Shown here in pieces: positions 49,656-58,326 of a DNA stretch of 64,000 nt (its first letter is position 1; each line of letters starts with the position of its first letter). The DNA comes from Rhodococcus opacus (GTDB lineage: Bacteria; Actinomycetota; Actinomycetes; Mycobacteriales; Mycobacteriaceae): assembly GCF_012396235.1 (NCBI RefSeq), contig NZ_JAAXPA010000021.1:62001-126000 (forward strand). The letters run 5' to 3'. The position numbers were made by a program, and so were the translations under genes. A model generated the notes under the pieces. The model was not told the DNA's origin. It did not search any database and was given only the letters and a program-made list of their open reading frames with translations.

Positions 49656-50135
49656 AGTGTGCCTCGACCTCTCCTACGAACTGCGCTTCGTACGTTGCAC
49701 CCGTGCAGCGCACCGATACAGGGCCCGGCCACACGTCGTGGCGCAGGTTCGGCACCTACCTTAGATCCCTGGCACGTCATAACCCCGAACCCGTCCCCGT
49801 TGTGGAATGTCACAGCTTGCTGTGGTGTTGGTGACGATTAGCAGACAATTTGCGCGATCGGTCGATTCGGTTACGACTTTTGTACTTCCTTCGGCTACTG
49901 TCTGGCGGCCCCAGTCGTTCAAAGCGTGCAGAACGAGGGTCGGCAGAAGATGACAAAAGAGGCGTAGATCATGTTTCCGGGGCGTGGTTCCGGGCACGAA
50001 CCCATTCGCTGCAGCGTTGTGCAGCCGCGGGGTGTGATCTGCGCCGAGGCGGTTTTCGTGTGGGCGGTCGACCAACAATCGGTTCGACGTACCGCACGGG
50101 CCGGGATACACCGAAGAGGATGAGGGGAAGGCGAC
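49656..50135. other. 480-bp intergenic region with divergent promoters and inverted repeats
   Basis: No protein-coding gene is supportable here. It holds a candidate minus-strand -10 for cei (ACCTTA at 49758-49763 as read on the plus strand). It also holds a perfect 6-2-6 inverted repeat CACAGC-TT-GCTGTG (49811-49824) and a candidate plus-strand promoter TTACGA-N19-TACTGT (49871-49901). A stem-loop GCTGCA/TGCAGC lies at 50008-50025. The DUF4193 message would therefore carry an untranslated leader of about 230 nt, unusually long for this window. Confidence 0.5.
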
Positions 50136-50438
50136 ATGGCAACTGACTACGACGCACCGCGGCGAACAGAGTCCGACGAGGTTTCGGAGGATTCACTGGA
50201 GGAACTGAAGGCGCGACGCAACGAGGCTCAGTCGGCTGTTGTCGACGTCGACGAGTCCGACACCGCGGAATCGTTCGAACTGCCCGGCGCGGATCTGTCC
50301 GGTGAAGAGCTCTCGGTGCGGGTCGTGCCGAAGCAGGCCGACGAATTCACGTGTTCGAGCTGTTTCCTGGTGCACCACCGCAGCCGACTCGCCAGCGACG
50401 CGGGCGGAGTGCTGGTGTGCAGGGACTGCGCGGCCTGA
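50136..50438 (+). CDS. DUF4193 small zinc-ribbon protein
   Basis: A 100-residue conserved actinobacterial protein (Rv2699c-like): MATDYDAPRRTESDEVSEDSL, an acidic middle, then EFTCSSCFLVHHRSRLA and VCRDCAA. The two CxxC pairs with the intervening His-His probably bind one zinc ion. It is small, acidic and cytoplasmic; function is unknown. GGGGAAGG precedes the ATG. It has a long upstream leader and converges on the DUF3093 gene. Confidence 0.9.
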   Translation: MATDYDAPRRTESDEVSEDSLEELKARRNEAQSAVVDVDESDTAESFELPGADLSGEELSVRVVPKQADEFTCSSCFLVHHRSRLASDAGGVLVCRDCAA

Positions 50439-50483
50439 GCGGCGGCGAGTACGAGAGGCGGACGGTGGGAGGCCACCGTCCGA

Positions 50484-51005
50484 TCAGTCTCCGTCCGCCT
50501 GCGGGCGGGGACGGTTGACGGCGGCCAGCAGCTCGGCCGGCCGTCGTGTACTGATCAACCAGTAGGGGGTCGGGTCCTCGGGGTCGTCGAGCACGATCAG
50601 TGCCATCGGCTTGACCCACACCCGGTGTTGCACGAACGCGGCGGGGTCGAGCTGACGACCGAGAGCCGCGCTCTTCGCCGAACCGGGCACTTCGGCGACC
50701 CGCGCGATGACGTCCAGCGGCAGATGCGCCTGGCCGACCCGCAGGTGGACACCGTTCGGTTCCTCGACGACCTCGACGCGGAGTCGGCTGAGCCAGACGA
50801 GTCCCCACACGGGCAGGGGAAGCAGAAGTACGTACGGCAGCCAGGCGCGCAGACCCGGCGCACCCATGTGCACCTCCGCGGCGAGCAGACCGGCGACGAA
50901 CAAGCCCACTGCCCACCACCAGACGGGCACCCACAGGCGCTCGGAGTACAGCACGGGCGAGGTGTTATCGGTGGGCGCGACTTCGGGCCGGGACGTTTGT
51001 GACAC
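50484..51005 (-). CDS. DUF3093 membrane protein
   Basis: A 173-residue protein: [25 protein letters not shown] and [19 protein letters not shown] give two transmembrane helices, followed by a small cytoplasmic domain ([33 protein letters not shown], then [28 protein letters not shown]). The last motif is diagnostic of DUF3093. Function is unknown. TATCCT six bases before the GTG start suggests leaderless transcription, diverging from dut with only 41 bp between start codons. Confidence 0.88.
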   Translation of the reverse strand: MSQTSRPEVAPTDNTSPVLYSERLWVPVWWWAVGLFVAGLLAAEVHMGAPGLRAWLPYVLLLPLPVWGLVWLSRLRVEVVEEPNGVHLRVGQAHLPLDVIARVAEVPGSAKSAALGRQLDPAAFVQHRVWVKPMALIVLDDPEDPTPYWLISTRRPAELLAAVNRPRPQADGD

Positions 51006-51046
51006 CCGACCAGGATAGTCGGTGTCTGAGAGTAGGCTCGGTGCAC

Positions 51047-51562
51047 GTGAGCGACCTATCTCCCGGCCTTTCTCCCGCCGCGACCCCCGTCCTTCCGCCC
51101 GTCGCCCTCCAGCGGCTGGACCCCGACATTCCGGTACCGCAGCGTGCGCACGACGGCGACGCCGGTGTCGACCTGTGCAGCACCATCGATGTGACCATCG
51201 AGCCGGGGCGCCGGGTCCTCGTCGGAACCGGCATCGCGATCGCGCTGCCGCTGGGCACGGTCGGGCTTATCCATCCCCGCTCCGGGCTGGCCGCAAAATC
51301 GGGTCTGTCGGTGGTCAACACCCCCGGCACCATCGATGCCGGGTACCGCGGCGAGATCAAGGTGTGCCTGATCAATCACGACCTCGAGACCCCGATCGAG
51401 ATCCGCCGGGGCGACCGGATCGCCCAACTGCTCGTCCAGCGGGTCGAACTGGTGTCGTTCGTCGAGGTCCCGTCGCTCGACGGCACCACCCGCGGCAGTG
51501 ACGGACACGGGTCGAGCGGAGGCCACGCGAGCCTCGTCGGCAATGCCAGTGAAGGAGCCTGA
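51047..51562 (+). CDS. dut: Deoxyuridine 5'-triphosphate nucleotidohydrolase (dUTPase)
   Basis: A 171-residue trimeric dUTPase that hydrolyses dUTP to dUMP and so keeps uracil out of DNA. All five motifs are present: [53 protein letters not shown] and [18 protein letters not shown] at 51047 gives the standard N-terminus with TAGGCT eight bases before it (leaderless). It is followed after two bases by the DUF3710 gene, so they are co-transcribed. Confidence 0.96.
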   Translation: MSDLSPGLSPAATPVLPPVALQRLDPDIPVPQRAHDGDAGVDLCSTIDVTIEPGRRVLVGTGIAIALPLGTVGLIHPRSGLAAKSGLSVVNTPGTIDAGYRGEIKVCLINHDLETPIEIRRGDRIAQLLVQRVELVSFVEVPSLDGTTRGSDGHGSSGGHASLVGNASEGA

Positions 51563-51564
51563 TC

Positions 51565-52416
51565 ATGTTCGGACGTCGTAAGAAGAAGGAAGCCGAGGAC
51601 GACCGGCCCGGTTTCTTCGAGGACGCCGAGACGGACGCCGAGGCCGGCGACGCCGACGCGGACTACGAGGACGACTACGACGCCGTGACCGAGGTGGACG
51701 GCGGTCCGTACGACGCCGACGACCTCGAGTCGGGCGCCGACCTCACCGTCGGTGAGGTGGGAACCCGCCTCGACCTCGGTTCCGTGCTCGTCCCGATGCC
51801 GCAGGGCGCCCAGTTGCAGGTCGAGATGGCGCCTGACGGGTCGCCGCAGGCCGTGCATCTCGTCACCCAGCACGGGCGCATCACGGTGGCCGCGTACGCC
51901 GCCCCGAAGTCTCCGGGCCAGTGGCGGGAAGTCGCGGGCGACCTCGCAGAATCGCTGCGCAACGACAACGCGACGGTGAGCGTCGAGAGCGGACCGTGGG
52001 GACGCGAGGTCTTCGCCGTCACCCCGAACGCCGACCTGCGCTTCATCGGCGTCGATGGCTACCGGTGGATGGTGCGCTGCGTGGTCGCGGGACCGAGCGG
52101 TGGCAACACGGCCGACTCGGAGCTCGTCGCGACCGCCAGGGCGATCCTGCGCGACACCGTCGTGAAGCGGGGCAACGAGCCGAACCCGGTGCGAACGCCG
52201 CTGCCGGTGGTCCTGCCCGAGGCCCTCGCCCAGCAGCTGGCCGCCGCTCACCAGCAGCAGCTGGCGCAGCAGCAGGGTGCCGCTCCGCAGCAGCCCGCGC
52301 CGCAGCAGCCGGCTCCGGCGGGTCCGCCGGGCGAGCAGCAGGCGCCCCCCGCGGAGGCACCGCCGCAGCAGCGTCGCGGCGAATCGGGTTCGGCGATGCA
52401 GCAACTCGGTCGCTGA
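51565..52416 (+). CDS. DUF3710-family protein
   Basis: A 283-residue cytoplasmic protein: a basic start (MFGRRKKKE), a very acidic segment (to about 60), the DUF3710 domain (RLDLGSVLVPMPQGAQLQVEM, GRITVAAYAAPKSPGQWREV, EVFAVTPNADLRFIGVDGYRWM, RGNEPNPVRTPLPVVLP), and a low-complexity Gln/Pro/Ala tail from about 225. Function is unknown. It is coupled to dut (two-base gap), so a link with nucleotide or DNA metabolism is possible but unproven. Confidence 0.92.
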   Translation: MFGRRKKKEAEDDRPGFFEDAETDAEAGDADADYEDDYDAVTEVDGGPYDADDLESGADLTVGEVGTRLDLGSVLVPMPQGAQLQVEMAPDGSPQAVHLVTQHGRITVAAYAAPKSPGQWREVAGDLAESLRNDNATVSVESGPWGREVFAVTPNADLRFIGVDGYRWMVRCVVAGPSGGNTADSELVATARAILRDTVVKRGNEPNPVRTPLPVVLPEALAQQLAAAHQQQLAQQQGAAPQQPAPQQPAPAGPPGEQQAPPAEAPPQQRRGESGSAMQQLGR

Positions 52417-52439
52417 TCCCGGTCCCGGAGATTCGACGC

Positions 52440-53153
52440 TCAGGTCCTGTGCAGTACCGAGTCGAGTGCATCGAGACTGGCGTAGCCGAGAATCGCCGGG
52501 TCGGCGCCGATCTCGTCCAGCGACATCGTGACGAGGCCCGCGTGCGGTAGTCGTTCGGACCACTCGTGGGCGACCTCGAGGGGATGCACGGCGTCGTCGG
52601 TGGCGGCGGCGATCCCCACCGGCACCGTGATGCGCTCGAGGTCGCCGACACCGGGGGCGTGGTACTGGGACGCCTCGTCCAGTGCGGCGGGAAGGTGCGG
52701 CCACTGCGATCGCCACGATTTCGCCAGTTCCCGGCCCAGCCAGGGCGGGCTGGAGGCGATCATCTCGGCAGTGACCTGTTCGAGGCCGTCCGCCCGCAGC
52801 CGGGCCGCGGTGAACCGGGCGCTGGCGGCGGCGGGAGCGTCCGCGGCGGTCCCGGTCCACGCGGGCAGTGCCGCGAGGACGCCCGCGACGCGATCCGGGT
52901 GTGATCCTGCCCACTGCAGTGCCACGGCGGCCCCGATGGAGACCCCTCCGACGAGGATGCGCCCGTGCCGGGCGGCCGCGGCGTCGAGCGCGTCGACGTA
53001 GCTTTCGACGACTCGCCGGGGGTCGGGTTCGACTGCAGCCGTGCGCACTCCACGGCAGGTCAGGGGCTCGGTGAAGGCGCGGGCCACGAAGTCCGCGTCG
53101 GATCCCGTACCCGGGAGCACAACGGCAACGGAGGGACGGTCATCAGAGGGCAT
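52440..53153 (-). CDS. Alpha/beta-fold hydrolase (Rv2695-like)
   Basis: A 237-residue alpha/beta hydrolase: VAVVLPGTGSDADFV at the oxyanion strand, GGVSIGAAVALQWAG with the likely nucleophile Ser72, and ATDDAVHPLEVAHEW holding the acid. A C-terminal catalytic His is not obvious (LPHAGLVTM is the best candidate), so activity is uncertain. It converges on the DUF3710 gene with 23 bases between and diverges from the OB-fold gene. The position equals that of Rv2695 in the mycobacterial block. Confidence 0.85.
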   Translation of the reverse strand: MPSDDRPSVAVVLPGTGSDADFVARAFTEPLTCRGVRTAAVEPDPRRVVESYVDALDAAAARHGRILVGGVSIGAAVALQWAGSHPDRVAGVLAALPAWTGTAADAPAAASARFTAARLRADGLEQVTAEMIASSPPWLGRELAKSWRSQWPHLPAALDEASQYHAPGVGDLERITVPVGIAAATDDAVHPLEVAHEWSERLPHAGLVTMSLDEIGADPAILGYASLDALDSVLHRT

Positions 53154-53223
53154 GTGACGATCCTGCCTCGTCCCTCACGGTGCTCCTCCGGTGGTGTGGT
53201 TGCCGGGAACCAATGGGTCTACA

Positions 53224-53667
53224 GTGGCGAATACACAGCCCTACGAGCGGCGCGAAGATCTCGCGTCGCACATGCTCCAGGAGCGCGCAATGGCACCCGC
53301 CACGGCAGGATATTTTCGTCGGCTGACTCGCAGGCTCACCGAGGACCTCGAGCAGCTGGACGCCGAGGAAATGGCCGAGACGTCTCAGGCGTCCGGCGCA
53401 CAACGTGCCTGCGACTGCAGCCGCGGCGAAGAGGTCACCATGCTGGGACGGCTCCGTAGTGTCGAAGCCTGTCCGAAGTCCGGGAACGCCAGCATCGAAG
53501 CCGAATTCTTCGACGGCACGGAACAGATCAAGTTGGTGTGGATCGGCCGGCGGAGGATTCCGGGTATCGAGCCGGGCAAGACTCTGCTGGTTCGTGGACG
53601 TGTCGGCGAACGCGACGGCCAGAAGGTGATCTTCAACCCGTATTACGAGTTGCGCGGCGAATCGTAG
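53224..53667 (+). CDS. OB-fold nucleic-acid-binding domain protein
   Basis: A 147-residue protein: an N-terminal helical part (AGYFRRLTRRLTEDLEQLDAEEM) and a single OB-fold (RGEEVTMLGRLRSVEACP, then EAEFFDGTEQIKLVWIGRRRIPGIEPG, LLVRGRVGERDGQKVIFNP). Similar Rv2694c-type proteins occur next to the DUF3159 gene throughout mycolate actinomycetes. It may bind RNA or DNA, or act in membrane complexes; no evidence decides. GTG at 53224 is the most plausible start, but there is no clear ribosome binding site or -10. Confidence 0.88.
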   Translation: MANTQPYERREDLASHMLQERAMAPATAGYFRRLTRRLTEDLEQLDAEEMAETSQASGAQRACDCSRGEEVTMLGRLRSVEACPKSGNASIEAEFFDGTEQIKLVWIGRRRIPGIEPGKTLLVRGRVGERDGQKVIFNPYYELRGES

Positions 53668-53695
53668 GGGCCGCCCCATGTGGCACTCTCGTTGA

Positions 53696-54376
53696 GTGAC
53701 CGAAACGAAGCAGCAATCCATACTCGAACAGCTCGGTGGGATCAGCGGGCTGATCTATTCGACCCTGCCCATCCTGGTCTTCGTTCCGGTCAACGGTGTG
53801 TGGGGCCTGGGTCCGGCGATCTGGGCGGCCCTCGGTGTCGCCGTCGCCATTCTCCTCTGGCGCCTCGTCCGCCACAGCCCCATCCAGCCCGCGGTGTCCG
53901 GGTTCTTCGGCGTCGGCATCTCCGCGTTCATCGCCTACCGCACGGGCGATGCCAAGGGATACTTCCTGTTCGGGATCTACACGAGCCTCGCGTACGGAGC
54001 GGTGTTCTTGCTCTCGATTCTGGTGCGCTGGCCGATCGTCGGCCTGATCTGGGGATTCCTCAACGGCCACGGCAACCTCTGGCGGCGCCATCGTGGCGCG
54101 GTACGGGCCTACGACGTGGCCACTGGCGCCTGGGCGCTGGTGTTCGCGGCCCGCTACCTCGTGCAGTCGCAACTTTACGAATCGGACCAGACCGGGTGGC
54201 TCGCGTTCGCGCGCATCGCGATGGGCTGGCCGTTGGCGGGATTGGCGCTCCTGGTGACGATCTGGGCTGTGCGCCGGGCTGACCGGATCGTCGAACCGGG
54301 ACCCTCCGACGAGGCCGGCGAACCGACGGACGACACGGAAGCAGGCGGCCCCCGGGACGAGCCCGGCCGCGCCTGA
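53696..54376 (+). CDS. DUF3159 integral membrane protein
   Basis: A 226-residue protein with about six membrane helices: QLGGISGLIYSTLPILVFVPVN, AIWAALGVAVAILLWRLVR, SGFFGVGISAFIAYRTGDAKGYFLFGIYTS, LSILVRWPIVGLIWGFLNG, and a final pair before an acidic cytoplasmic tail. The RTGDAKGYF segment is characteristic of DUF3159. Function is unknown. It follows the OB-fold gene by 28 bases on the same strand. The GTG start has CACTCT six bases before it. Confidence 0.89.
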   Translation: MTETKQQSILEQLGGISGLIYSTLPILVFVPVNGVWGLGPAIWAALGVAVAILLWRLVRHSPIQPAVSGFFGVGISAFIAYRTGDAKGYFLFGIYTSLAYGAVFLLSILVRWPIVGLIWGFLNGHGNLWRRHRGAVRAYDVATGAWALVFAARYLVQSQLYESDQTGWLAFARIAMGWPLAGLALLVTIWAVRRADRIVEPGPSDEAGEPTDDTEAGGPRDEPGRA

Positions 54377-54383
54377 GCACGGC

Positions 54384-54398
54384 GCCCCTCGTAGGGGC
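54384..54398. terminator. Hairpin after the DUF3159 gene
   Basis: GCCCCT and AGGGGC form a 6-bp stem with a 3-nt loop, eight bases after the stop; a longer alternative pairing with the GGGGGG run downstream is possible. It lies before the stop of the convergent acetyltransferase. Confidence 0.45.
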
Positions 54399-54447
54399 CG
54401 CCGGGGGGCGCTGACCGGTTGTGCCGGAGACGAAGTCGCCGAACCGA

Positions 54448-54747
54448 TCAGGCCACGAGGTCCTGGTACTCGGGATGCTTCGACACGAATTTCACGACGT
54501 ACGGGCACACCGGGCGCACCCGCAGTCCACGGCGGCGCAGATCGTCCAGAGCCGCACTCACGAGCGTCCGGGCGAGTCCGAGTCCCTCGTACCGCGGATA
54601 GATCTCGGTGTGAACGAAAACGCGTACGTCCCCGTCGACTTCGTACTGCTCGATTCCCGCGAGTTCACCGTCGGCGTGGATCTCGTACCGGCTCTGCTGC
54701 GGGCTGTCGGTGACGACGATGCTCTCGGGTGTTGCGGTGGTACTCAA
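54448..54747 (-). CDS. Short GNAT-family acetyltransferase (YjdJ-like)
   Basis: A 99-residue minimal GNAT domain: SRYEIHADGELAGIEQYEVDGDVRVFVHTEI, YEGLGLARTLVSAALDDLRRRGLRVRP (acetyl-CoA loop variant), CPYVVKFVSKHPEYQDLV. These short proteins match the COG2388/YjdJ type found in many bacteria, with unknown acceptor. The start is a TTG at 54747, chosen because GGGAGG lies six bases upstream and no ATG or GTG fits; a longer frame upstream would run antisense into ceoC. Confidence 0.85.
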   Translation of the reverse strand: MSTTATPESIVVTDSPQQSRYEIHADGELAGIEQYEVDGDVRVFVHTEIYPRYEGLGLARTLVSAALDDLRRRGLRVRPVCPYVVKFVSKHPEYQDLVA

Positions 54748-54782
54748 CGGATCCTCCCGGGTGTCGATCGGTCCCCGCCGGG

Positions 54783-55442
54783 TCAGGAGAGCCCGACGGC
54801 CGCTCGAAGGTCGTCCTCGACGTCCACGGACGCGACGAACAGCAGTTCGTCGCCGCCCTCGAGCGGATCGTCCTGCTGCGGCACGATGACCCGTCCGCCG
54901 CGGAGGATGGTGACCAGGGCGGCGTCGCGGGGCAATTGCAGCTTGCGGACGGGTTTCCCGGCGAGCGGAGTGTTGTCGGGCAGCGTGACCTCGACGAGGT
55001 TGGCCTGCCCCTGGCGCAGCGTCATCAGCCGCACGAGATCGCCGACCGACACCGCCTCCTCCACCAGCGAGGCGAGCATCCGGGGGGTGGAGACGGCGAC
55101 GTCGACTCCCCACGACTCGTCGAACAACCACTCGTTGCGGGGATCGTTGACGCGGGCCACCACTCGACTGACCCCGAACTCGGTCTTCGCGAGGAGGCTG
55201 AGGACCAGGTTGGCCTTGTCGTCACCGGTGGCCGCGATCACCACCTCGTAGGTTTCGAGGGACGCCGTTTCGAGGCTGCTCAGCTCGCACGCGTCGGCGT
55301 GGACCCAGGTCGCCTCGGGCACCGACTCCTGCTCGACGTGCTCGAGCTTGCGTTCGATCAGCATGACGTCGTGTTCGCTGCGGACCAGTTCGCGCGCGAT
55401 CGAGCGTCCGACTGCGCCAGCTCCTGCGATTGCGACTCTCAT
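54783..55442 (-). CDS. ceoC: TrkA-family potassium uptake regulatory protein
   Basis: A 219-residue RCK protein: the NAD-binding Rossmann domain GAGAVGRSIARELV, VMLIERK, VHADACELSSLE, VVIAATGDDKANLV, then a TrkA-C domain (VEVTLPDNTPLAGKPVRKL, VTILRGGRVIVPQQDD). It binds NAD(H)/ATP and controls a potassium transporter. It follows the second TrkA-like gene (48 bp gap, same strand); this pair is divergent from an APC-type permease, like mycobacterial ceoB/ceoC. Confidence 0.94.
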   Translation of the reverse strand: MRVAIAGAGAVGRSIARELVRSEHDVMLIERKLEHVEQESVPEATWVHADACELSSLETASLETYEVVIAATGDDKANLVLSLLAKTEFGVSRVVARVNDPRNEWLFDESWGVDVAVSTPRMLASLVEEAVSVGDLVRLMTLRQGQANLVEVTLPDNTPLAGKPVRKLQLPRDAALVTILRGGRVIVPQQDDPLEGGDELLFVASVDVEDDLRAAVGLS

Positions 55443-55490
55443 CGATTGCTTCCGTTCGGGTGGTCGATCGTGAACATTCTCACTGCCGTC

Positions 55491-56156
55491 TCAGTCGTCC
55501 GAAGGCGGGGGATTGCCCGCGAGCGCGACGGCCTCGGCCACCGTTCCCGACACGGCCGCGATGTACACCTGGTCGTCGGCCTGGAAGACCGTCTTGCGGT
55601 CGGGAAGGACGCCGGTGCCGAAGCGGATGATGAACGCGACACGCGAATTCGTCGCCGCCTCGAGTTCGGCGACGGGCCTGCCGATCCAATCCTCGTGCAG
55701 GGACAACTCGGTGACCGCGACGGTCCCGGACGGATCGCGCCACTTGGCGGTCTGGCTGTCGCGGGTGAGGGTGTGCAGGAAGCGGTCCGTCGACCACGGG
55801 ACGGTGGCGACGGTGGGGATCCCGAGCCGCTCGTACACAGCGGCACGCTTGGCGTCGTAGATCCGGGCGACGACGCGCTCCACGCCGAACGTTTCCCGGG
55901 CCACGCGTGCGGAAATGATGTTGGAGTTGTCTCCGGACGACACGGCGGCGAATGCCTCTGCGCGCTCGATACCGGACTTGACCAGCACGTCACGGTCGAA
56001 TCCCATGCCGACGACGGTGCGTCCGGGGAAGTCGGGTTCGAGACGCAGGAATGCGGCAGGGTCGCGATCGATGACCGCGACCTCGTGGCCGATCCGGGTC
56101 AGCGAGCCAGCGAGGGATGAGCCGACCCGGCCGCATCCCATGATGACCACATACAC
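55491..56156 (-). CDS. ceoB: TrkA-family potassium uptake regulatory protein
   Basis: A 221-residue RCK protein: MYVVIMGCGRVGSSLAGSLTRIGHEVAVIDRD (GxGxxG NAD site), GMGFDRDVLVKSGIERAEAF, AVSSGDNSNIISARVARE, and a C-terminal TrkA-C domain with TVAVTELSLHEDWIGRPV. First gene of the ceoBC pair, divergent from the APC permease with about 160 bp between start codons. The two proteins probably assemble as a hetero-octameric gating ring on a membrane partner. Confidence 0.94.
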   Translation of the reverse strand: MYVVIMGCGRVGSSLAGSLTRIGHEVAVIDRDPAAFLRLEPDFPGRTVVGMGFDRDVLVKSGIERAEAFAAVSSGDNSNIISARVARETFGVERVVARIYDAKRAAVYERLGIPTVATVPWSTDRFLHTLTRDSQTAKWRDPSGTVAVTELSLHEDWIGRPVAELEAATNSRVAFIIRFGTGVLPDRKTVFQADDQVYIAAVSGTVAEAVALAGNPPPSDD

Positions 56157-56318
56157 CTTGTACTCCGTTCATGGGCTCTGGTGTCACGTCTCGAGTACGT
56201 GCGTACCGAATCGAACCGTACAGTGCCCAGGCGGAAGAGCAACCGAGACAGAGATCGCAATCCGGACACATTGGTGGGTGAGGGTCCAGGTTTTCTGCGG
56301 ACGGCTTACGCTTTGGCA

Positions 56319-58313
56319 GTGTCAAAGCTCTCGACCGCCACAAAGCGGCTACTGCTAGGCAGACCCTTCCGGAGCGACAAGCTCGGGCACACGCTGCTTC
56401 CCAAGAGGATCGCCCTCCCGGTCTTCGCCTCCGATGCGATGTCGTCGGTGGCCTACGCACCCGAGGAAATCTTCCTGGTGCTGTCGGTGGCGGGCATCTC
56501 CGCCTACGCCTACACCCCCTGGATCGGACTTGCCGTCGCCGCGGTGATGGCGGTGGTGGTCGCCAGTTACCGGCAGAACGTGCACGCCTACCCGTCGGGC
56601 GGCGGCGACTACGAAGTCGCGACCGTCAATCTCGGTCCCAACGCGGGTCTGACCGTGGGCAGCGCCCTGCTGGTGGACTACGTCCTCACGGTCGCGGTCT
56701 CCATCTCGTCGGCCGCGTCCAACATCGGTTCGGCGGTGCCGTTCGTGGCCCAGCACAAGGTGCTGTTCGCGGTCGCGGCCATCGTGCTGCTGACTGCCAT
56801 CAACCTGCGTGGCATCCGTGAATCCGGTGCCGCCTTCGCGATCCCGACATACGCGTTCATCGCCGGCATGGCCCTCATGCTGCTGTGGGGGTTCTTCCAG
56901 ATCTTCGTCCTCGGCGACGACCTGCGCGCCGAATCGTCCGGATTCGAACTCGAAGCCGAGGACTCCCACCTGTACGGGATCGCGTTCGCGTTCCTGATCG
57001 CGCGGGCCTTCTCCTCCGGCTGTGCGGCACTGACCGGTGTGGAGGCGATCAGCAACGGTGTTCCCGCCTTCCAGAAGCCCAAGTCCCGCAACGCGGCCAC
57101 CACGCTGCTGCTGCTGGGATCGATTGCCATCGTGCTCCTGATGGGCATCATCATCCTGGCCCAGAAGATCGGGATCGTGTACGCGCACAGCCCGGCCGAA
57201 CAGCTGATCGGCGCCCCCGCCGGGTATCACCAGAAGACTCTGATCGCGCAGATCGCGGAGACGGTGTTCGGTGGTTTCCCCATCGGCTTCTATTTCATCG
57301 CCGTCGTGACGGCCCTGATCCTCGTGCTCGCCGCCAACACGGCCTTCAACGGGTTCCCCGTGCTCGGCTCGATCCTCGCGCAGGACCGCTACCTGCCCCG
57401 GCAGTTGCACACCCGCGGCGACCGACTGGCGTTCAGCAACGGCATTCTGTTCCTGTCCGGGGCGGCGATCGCGTTCGTCGTCCTGTTCGGCGCCGAGGTG
57501 ACCAAGCTGATCCAGCTGTACATCGTCGGCGTGTTCGTCTCGTTCGTGCTGAGCCAGACGGGCATGATCCGGCACTGGACCCGGCACCTGACGACGGAGA
57601 ACGACCCGGTTCAGCGCCGGCGGATGCACCGCTCCCGGGTGATCAACTCCATCGGCCTCGCCATGACCGGCGCCGTCCTGATCATCGTGCTCATCACGAA
57701 GTTCGCGGCAGGCGCCTGGATCGCGATCGTGGCCATGGTCGCCATCTTCGTGGTGATGAAGATGATCCGGAAGCACTACGACAGCGTCGCGCGGGAGCTC
57801 GAGGAACAGGAATGGGACGGGGTGCTGCCCAGCCGGACTCACTCCATCGTCCTCGTCTCCAAGCTGCACATGCCGACGATGCGCGCGCTCGCCTATGCCC
57901 GGGCCACACGGCCGGACACCCTCGAGGCGATTACGGTGAACGTCGACGAACCCGACACCCGGGCGCTCGTGCGCCAGTGGGAGAAGACCGACATCGCGGT
58001 GCCGCTCAAGGTGATCGAGTCGCCGTACCGCGAAATCACCAAACCCGTGCTCGACTACGTGCGGCGCGTCCGGAAGGACTCGCCGCGGGACGTCGTCACC
58101 GTGTTCATCCCCGAGTACGTGGTGGGGCACTGGTGGGAGCAGATCCTGCACAACCAGAGTGCGCTGCGGCTCAAGAGCCGCCTGCTGTTCCAGCCGGGTG
58201 TGATGGTCACCAGCGTTCCGTGGCAACTGAACTCGTCCGAGAAGGCGAAGACGCTGAACATCGAATACACGGCCGGGGCGTCACGCCGCGGCTACGAACC
58301 CGACGACAAGTGA
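56319..58313 (+). CDS. APC-superfamily permease (Rv2690c-like), probable potassium or amino-acid transporter
   Basis: A 664-residue membrane protein: KRIALPVFASDAMSSVAYAPEEI, YSRQNVHAYPSGGGDYEVA-type helix 1-2 region, LVDYVLTVAVSISSAASNIGSA, ALTGVEAISNGVPAFQKPKS (APC signature), about 12 helices to residue 480, then a cytoplasmic domain (SIVLVSKLHMPTMRALAYARA) and a C-terminal extension. The long soluble tail and the ceoB/ceoC neighbours suggest a potassium uptake role like KimA-type permeases. GTG at 56319 has TACGCT six bases upstream (leaderless); an ATG/GTG further upstream would give an implausible charged head. Confidence 0.9.
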   Translation: MSKLSTATKRLLLGRPFRSDKLGHTLLPKRIALPVFASDAMSSVAYAPEEIFLVLSVAGISAYAYTPWIGLAVAAVMAVVVASYRQNVHAYPSGGGDYEVATVNLGPNAGLTVGSALLVDYVLTVAVSISSAASNIGSAVPFVAQHKVLFAVAAIVLLTAINLRGIRESGAAFAIPTYAFIAGMALMLLWGFFQIFVLGDDLRAESSGFELEAEDSHLYGIAFAFLIARAFSSGCAALTGVEAISNGVPAFQKPKSRNAATTLLLLGSIAIVLLMGIIILAQKIGIVYAHSPAEQLIGAPAGYHQKTLIAQIAETVFGGFPIGFYFIAVVTALILVLAANTAFNGFPVLGSILAQDRYLPRQLHTRGDRLAFSNGILFLSGAAIAFVVLFGAEVTKLIQLYIVGVFVSFVLSQTGMIRHWTRHLTTENDPVQRRRMHRSRVINSIGLAMTGAVLIIVLITKFAAGAWIAIVAMVAIFVVMKMIRKHYDSVARELEEQEWDGVLPSRTHSIVLVSKLHMPTMRALAYARATRPDTLEAITVNVDEPDTRALVRQWEKTDIAVPLKVIESPYREITKPVLDYVRRVRKDSPRDVVTVFIPEYVVGHWWEQILHNQSALRLKSRLLFQPGVMVTSVPWQLNSSEKAKTLNIEYTAGASRRGYEPDDK

Positions 58314-58326
58314 CGGGCGAGAAGCG

